From: DASQVO01 sp035640715
GTDB lineage: Bacteria; Actinomycetota; Actinomycetes; Streptosporangiales; Streptosporangiaceae
NCBI GenBank assembly: GCA_035640715.1
Contig: DASQVO010000098.1
Span: 1 to 6,895 of the forward strand
Direction of reading: 5' to 3'
DNA length: 6,895 bases
Shown here one piece after another: positions 4,632-6,895 of this stretch. The position numbers and the translations under genes are program-made. The notes beneath the pieces are model-generated. The model did not search any database and was not told the DNA's origin. It saw only the letters and a list, made by a program, of their open reading frames with translations. The stretch's first letter is position 1; each line of letters opens with the position of its first letter.

Positions 4632-5153
4632 CTAGGGGAGGTCGGGGAGGTTGTCGGTGTTGATCCGGCGGGCCATCTCCAGGTAGCGCTCCAGTTGGTC
4701 CGGGCCGAGCGGGGGCGGCTGCTCGCCCGGCCGCGCCGGGTCGCAGTACTGCACGAACGCCTCCTCCGGGCCGCCGGGAGTGAACAGGAAGATCATCCGC
4801 GTGGCGTGCGCGGTCTTGTTCTTGAACCGGTGCCGGATGCCCGCGGGCACGTGCACGAAGTCGCCGGCCGCCGCGGTGAAGGTCCGGTCGCCGTCCAGGA
4901 ACTCCAGTTCCCCCGACAGCAGGTAGAACGTCTCGGCCTGGTCGTTGTGCGCGTGCGGCTCCGGGCCCCCGCCGGGCGGCACCGACGCCTCGAGGAAGCC
5001 CAGCAGCCCGCCGGTCTGCGCCGCGGTCGCCTTGACCGTGTACACGTCGCCGGCCGCCCAGATGGTGGGCCCTTCAAGGGCGGGGACGTAGCGGGCGCCG
5101 CGCGTGACGTACCGCGGGTCACCCGGGTCGACAGCAGGCAGTTGCAGGCTCAC
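4632..5153 (-). CDS. single-domain cupin (quercetin dioxygenase-like)
   Basis: A 173-residue soluble cupin. Both metal-site motifs are complete. Motif 1 is PHAHNDQAETFYLLSGELEF at 66-85, with H67, H69 and E74. Motif 2 is GDFVHVPAGIRHRFKN at 97-112, with H108 as fourth ligand. The 3-His/1-Glu set would hold Fe, Mn, Ni or another divalent metal. The layout resembles quercetin 2,3-dioxygenase-like proteins of actinomycetes, but the family has isomerase, oxygenase and non-catalytic members, so the reaction is open. The start is GTG at 5153, supported by AGGAAG (5165-5160), 6 nt upstream. It lies 84 bp downstream of the hemerythrin gene on the same strand and may share its transcript. A C-terminal extension after 127 (EAFVQYCDPARPG.. 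to LERYLEMARRIN) is helical and common in such cupins. Confidence 0.85.
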   Translation of the reverse strand: MSLQLPAVDPGDPRYVTRGARYVPALEGPTIWAAGDVYTVKATAAQTGGLLGFLEASVPPGGGPEPHAHNDQAETFYLLSGELEFLDGDRTFTAAAGDFVHVPAGIRHRFKNKTAHATRMIFLFTPGGPEEAFVQYCDPARPGEQPPPLGPDQLERYLEMARRINTDNLPDLP

Positions 5154-5211
5154 TTCACTCTTCCTCTCAGATTGACAGGTTCTCGGCGGCTTTATCAGCG
5201 AATACCGCAGG

Positions 5212-5234
5212 GCAATTAGCGGCCGAAAAATTGC
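5212..5234. other. small inverted repeat between hemerythrin and cupin genes
   Basis: GCAATT (5212-5217) and AATTGC (5229-5234) form a 6-bp stem with an 11-nt loop in the 84-bp AT-richer gap. It might be an attenuating hairpin or an operator for a separate cupin promoter. Too short for a firm call. Confidence 0.25.
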
Positions 5235-5237
5235 TGG

Positions 5238-5924
5238 TCAGCGGCTATCGGCGAGTTTTGGCACGGGGACAGGGCCGTGCAACCGCTGTGCGTAGGCGGC
5301 ATACGCCTCGTTCGCCGCCCGCGGGAAAGCCGGCCGGACCTCCGCGGGCAGTTCCGCGATGATCATCTCGGTGACCGCGGGTTCGGCGTCGTACATGACC
5401 ATGCCGAGACAGACCGGAAGGAGCTCGGGAGGCGTGTCCTCAGCGCCTTCCCCGGCCAGGCGCGCGTATTCGGCCGCGGTAACGTACCGCTCGATAAGCG
5501 GAACGACCCGGTCCTCCTCAAGGGACAGGTGCGCTTCCAGTTGCGGGATAAGCTGCTCGATGGCCCCGGCCAGCGCACCGCCGCCGTCGGCCGGTGCGTG
5601 CTCGCGCCAGGCCGCCAGTGCCTCACCAAGCCGCAGGTACGCCTCGTGAATACGCTCGTGCTGCTCCTCCATGACGTCCACGATCTGCGTGATCTCCCTC
5701 GCGCCGCGTTCGCGCAGCAGGGGCCAGATGTGCTTGTCCTCGCCCGAGTGGTGGATGTGCAGCATCCTGCTCATCAGCGCGACATGATCGCCGACCACGA
5801 CGGCACGCTCCGCGTCCCCTGCCATCACACCGCGGACAAGGTCGGGCAGCAACCCGAACTCGCGGCGGAACATCGTGTGCACTGCGAACATGTCACGCGC
5901 GTCAGCAAGCGGCTCTTCAGTCAT
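5238..5924 (-). CDS. hemerythrin HHE cation-binding domain protein
   Basis: A 228-residue cytoplasmic four-helix-bundle protein expected to bind a di-iron centre; relatives act in oxygen, nitric oxide or iron-stress handling. Candidate ligands appear in the expected order: H16 (AVHTMFR), H58/H59 and E62 in LHIHHSGEDKHIWP, H89 and H93 in EEQHERIHE, and H132 with E136/E137 in EAHLSLEEDRVVPLIE. Thus the bundle is complete within residues 10-145. The remaining C-terminal 80 residues, with LGMVMYDAEPAVTEMIIAEL and ANEAYAAYAQRLHG, occur in actinobacterial members. The ATG at 5924 is preceded by AGAAAGG with a 6-nt gap. It is first in a minus-strand pair with the cupin gene and divergent from the AraC-family gene. 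Function in this organism is not shown. Confidence 0.88.
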   Translation of the reverse strand: MTEEPLADARDMFAVHTMFRREFGLLPDLVRGVMAGDAERAVVVGDHVALMSRMLHIHHSGEDKHIWPLLRERGAREITQIVDVMEEQHERIHEAYLRLGEALAAWREHAPADGGGALAGAIEQLIPQLEAHLSLEEDRVVPLIERYVTAAEYARLAGEGAEDTPPELLPVCLGMVMYDAEPAVTEMIIAELPAEVRPAFPRAANEAYAAYAQRLHGPVPVPKLADSR

Positions 5925-5963
5925 CTCTAGCCTTTCTCTGAGCCCGCAGGCCTGTTGCCCCTA

Positions 5964-5992
5964 CAGATACCTGGGCACCTCACGGGTGACAG
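5964..5992 (-). promoter_or_regulatory. possible promoter of the hemerythrin gene
   Basis: On the minus strand CTGTCA (5992-5987) and TATCTG (5969-5964) are separated by 17 bp and stand about 40 bp before the hemerythrin start. The -35 resembles TTGACA in four positions; the -10 is weak. Tentative. Confidence 0.3.
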
Positions 5993-6089
5993 CCGGGAAC
6001 CCGGGAATCCGCGCGATCTGGATAAGGTGCCGCGGTGACTGGCCAGGCGCCCCGCCACCGTCCTGGCCTGCCGGAATAAGCCAGAGGCG

Positions 6090-6103
6090 GGTACGGTTGG
6101 TAC
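6090..6103. promoter_or_regulatory. GGTAC repeat just upstream of the AraC-family start
   Basis: GGTAC occurs at 6090-6094 and 6099-6103, a 9-nt period; because GTAC is itself symmetric, the site can also be read as GTAC-5-GTAC. It ends 4 bp before the GTG start. AraC proteins often bind paired direct repeats, so this could be an autoregulatory site, but it is short and may be chance. Confidence 0.2.
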
Positions 6104-6107
6104 TGCC

Positions 6108-6895
6108 GTGCTAAGTGGTGTCGTGTTCCGCTCCTGGGATCAGGGGCTGTCGCTGGACGATGAGAAACGGCACATGGAAGGATCCTTCGATTCCTTTGAC
6201 ATCACCGCGCTGAGCGGTGGCGCGGCGCTGGCGAAGATGCGCTGTGCCCGGTACGGGCCGGTCGTGCTCAGCGACGTCACTCATACGGCTGACGTGCGGG
6301 TTGTTCAGGTGAGCGTGCGGACTGGCTACCACTTGCTGCTGCCGCTCAACGGCCATGTCGCGACTCATTACCTGGGCGGGGATATCGTCGCGACGCCGGG
6401 AACGGCCATTCTCTACCGAGCACACGGAGAGGTCTCGACCCAGCTGGGCGCGGGAGTGCGGACGGTTAACGCCAGGTTCGATCTTTCCTACGTGAACCGC
6501 GTGCTGGAATCCCAGATCGGGGATCGGCTACCCGCTCAGATTGAGTTCGCGCCGGTTATCGAGCAGGCCAACCGGCAGGCCCGGAGCTGGCTGCGCATGG
6601 TGCTGGCGCTCAGCGGCCAGCTCAGCCACGACAGCGTGCTCCTGGACCCGCTGGTTGCGTTGCCTTACTGCGAAAGCCTGGTCCAAGGCTTGCTACTGAC
6701 GACCGATCATCCCTATCGCCCGCTGCTGGACCGGCAGGGCAGGCCGGGCGGCCAGGCCGTTGTCCGCACCGCTATCGAGCTCATGGAAGCGGAAGCGGGG
6801 CGGCCGGTCACTAACTCCATGCTCGCGGCGGCGGCGTCCGTCAGCGTCCGCACCCTCCACGAAAGCTTCCGCCGCCATCTCGGGGTCTCGCCCAT
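6108..6895 (+). CDS. AraC-family transcriptional regulator (3' end outside window)
   Basis: An uninterrupted frame from GTG 6108 to the right edge gives about 262 residues. The N-terminal part (FDSFDITALSGGAALAKMRC, then ARYGPVVLSDVTHTADVRV, YHLLLPLNGHV and DIVATPGTAILYRAHG) has the look of the AraC-binding-like sensor domain, a beta barrel common in actinomycetes. The C-terminal part contains RTAIELMEAEAGRPVTNSML, then AAAASVSVRTLHESFRRHLG and VSP, the first helix-turn-helix of the AraC DNA-binding domain; the second is cut off. An in-frame TGA at 6036-6038 bounds the start. GTG 6108 is the first candidate after it, though no strong ribosome binding site precedes it; GTG 6123 or ATG 6174 remain possible. 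It is divergent from the hemerythrin gene, 183 bp apart, so it may regulate that pair. Ligand unknown. Confidence 0.85.
   Translation, partial: MLSGVVFRSWDQGLSLDDEKRHMEGSFDSFDITALSGGAALAKMRCARYGPVVLSDVTHTADVRVVQVSVRTGYHLLLPLNGHVATHYLGGDIVATPGTAILYRAHGEVSTQLGAGVRTVNARFDLSYVNRVLESQIGDRLPAQIEFAPVIEQANRQARSWLRMVLALSGQLSHDSVLLDPLVALPYCESLVQGLLLTTDHPYRPLLDRQGRPGGQAVVRTAIELMEAEAGRPVTNSMLAAAASVSVRTLHESFRRHLGVSP

Noticed and set aside
4596..5219. 207-codon plus-strand frame
   Set aside because: Antisense to the cupin gene with complete metal motifs; Arg/Val/Gly-rich shadow.
5277..5930. 217-codon plus-strand frame
   Set aside because: Antisense to the hemerythrin gene; no recognisable domain.
1..6895. 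CRISPR array or retron-like system
   Set aside because: No regularly spaced repeats of suitable length and no reverse transcriptase or cas-like protein seen.

Overview
The window comes from a high-GC actinomycete. The coding frames are strongly GC-rich in the third position, starts are often GTG, TetR-WHG, AraC and LAL-type regulator sequences are present, and there is a class II tRNA-Tyr fragment with an encoded CCA. Genus cannot be read from the sequence. No complete pathway is visible; the layout looks like the edge of an integrated element next to a regulatory and stress-type gene neighbourhood.

Left part (1-1734), a scrapyard of mobile DNA. It opens with the C-terminal end of an IS982-like transposase (3-269), followed immediately by the first 34 codons of an IS701-like transposase (314-418) that stop at a perfect 12-bp palindrome. 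Next comes one intact gene, an MTA/SAH-type nucleosidase (527-1111). On the minus strand lie the C-terminus of an aldo/keto reductase (1154-1333) and, abutting it in another frame, the C-terminus of an integrase-core transposase (1341-about 1469). The block ends at 1682-1734 with the 3' part of a tRNA-Tyr gene, starting exactly at the anticodon loop and lacking a matching 5' half. A strong hairpin terminator follows. This is the classic footprint of a tyrosine-recombinase attachment site (att) of an integrative element.

Middle (1735-3661). About 690 bp hold no convincing complete gene, only small decayed coding remnants. A 37-bp nested palindrome (2426-2462) then precedes a two-gene operon: a SnoaL/NTF2-like protein (2480-2902) and a TetR regulator (2902-3507) joined by a TGATG overlap. 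A 30-codon ORF is coupled to the TetR stop by ATGA. The simplest reading is an autoregulated TetR unit controlling a small NTF2-fold enzyme.

Right part (3667-6895). A second, unrelated-looking NTF2-fold protein lies on the minus strand (3667-4107). A frameshifted remnant of a LAL-type AAA ATPase regulator follows (4267-4427). A minus-strand pair comes next: a hemerythrin HHE-domain protein (5238-5924) upstream of a single-domain cupin (4632-5153). Divergent from these is an AraC-family regulator (from 6108) that runs off the right edge. The hemerythrin and cupin are both metal-binding proteins and could form one transcription unit; whether the AraC protein controls them is inference.
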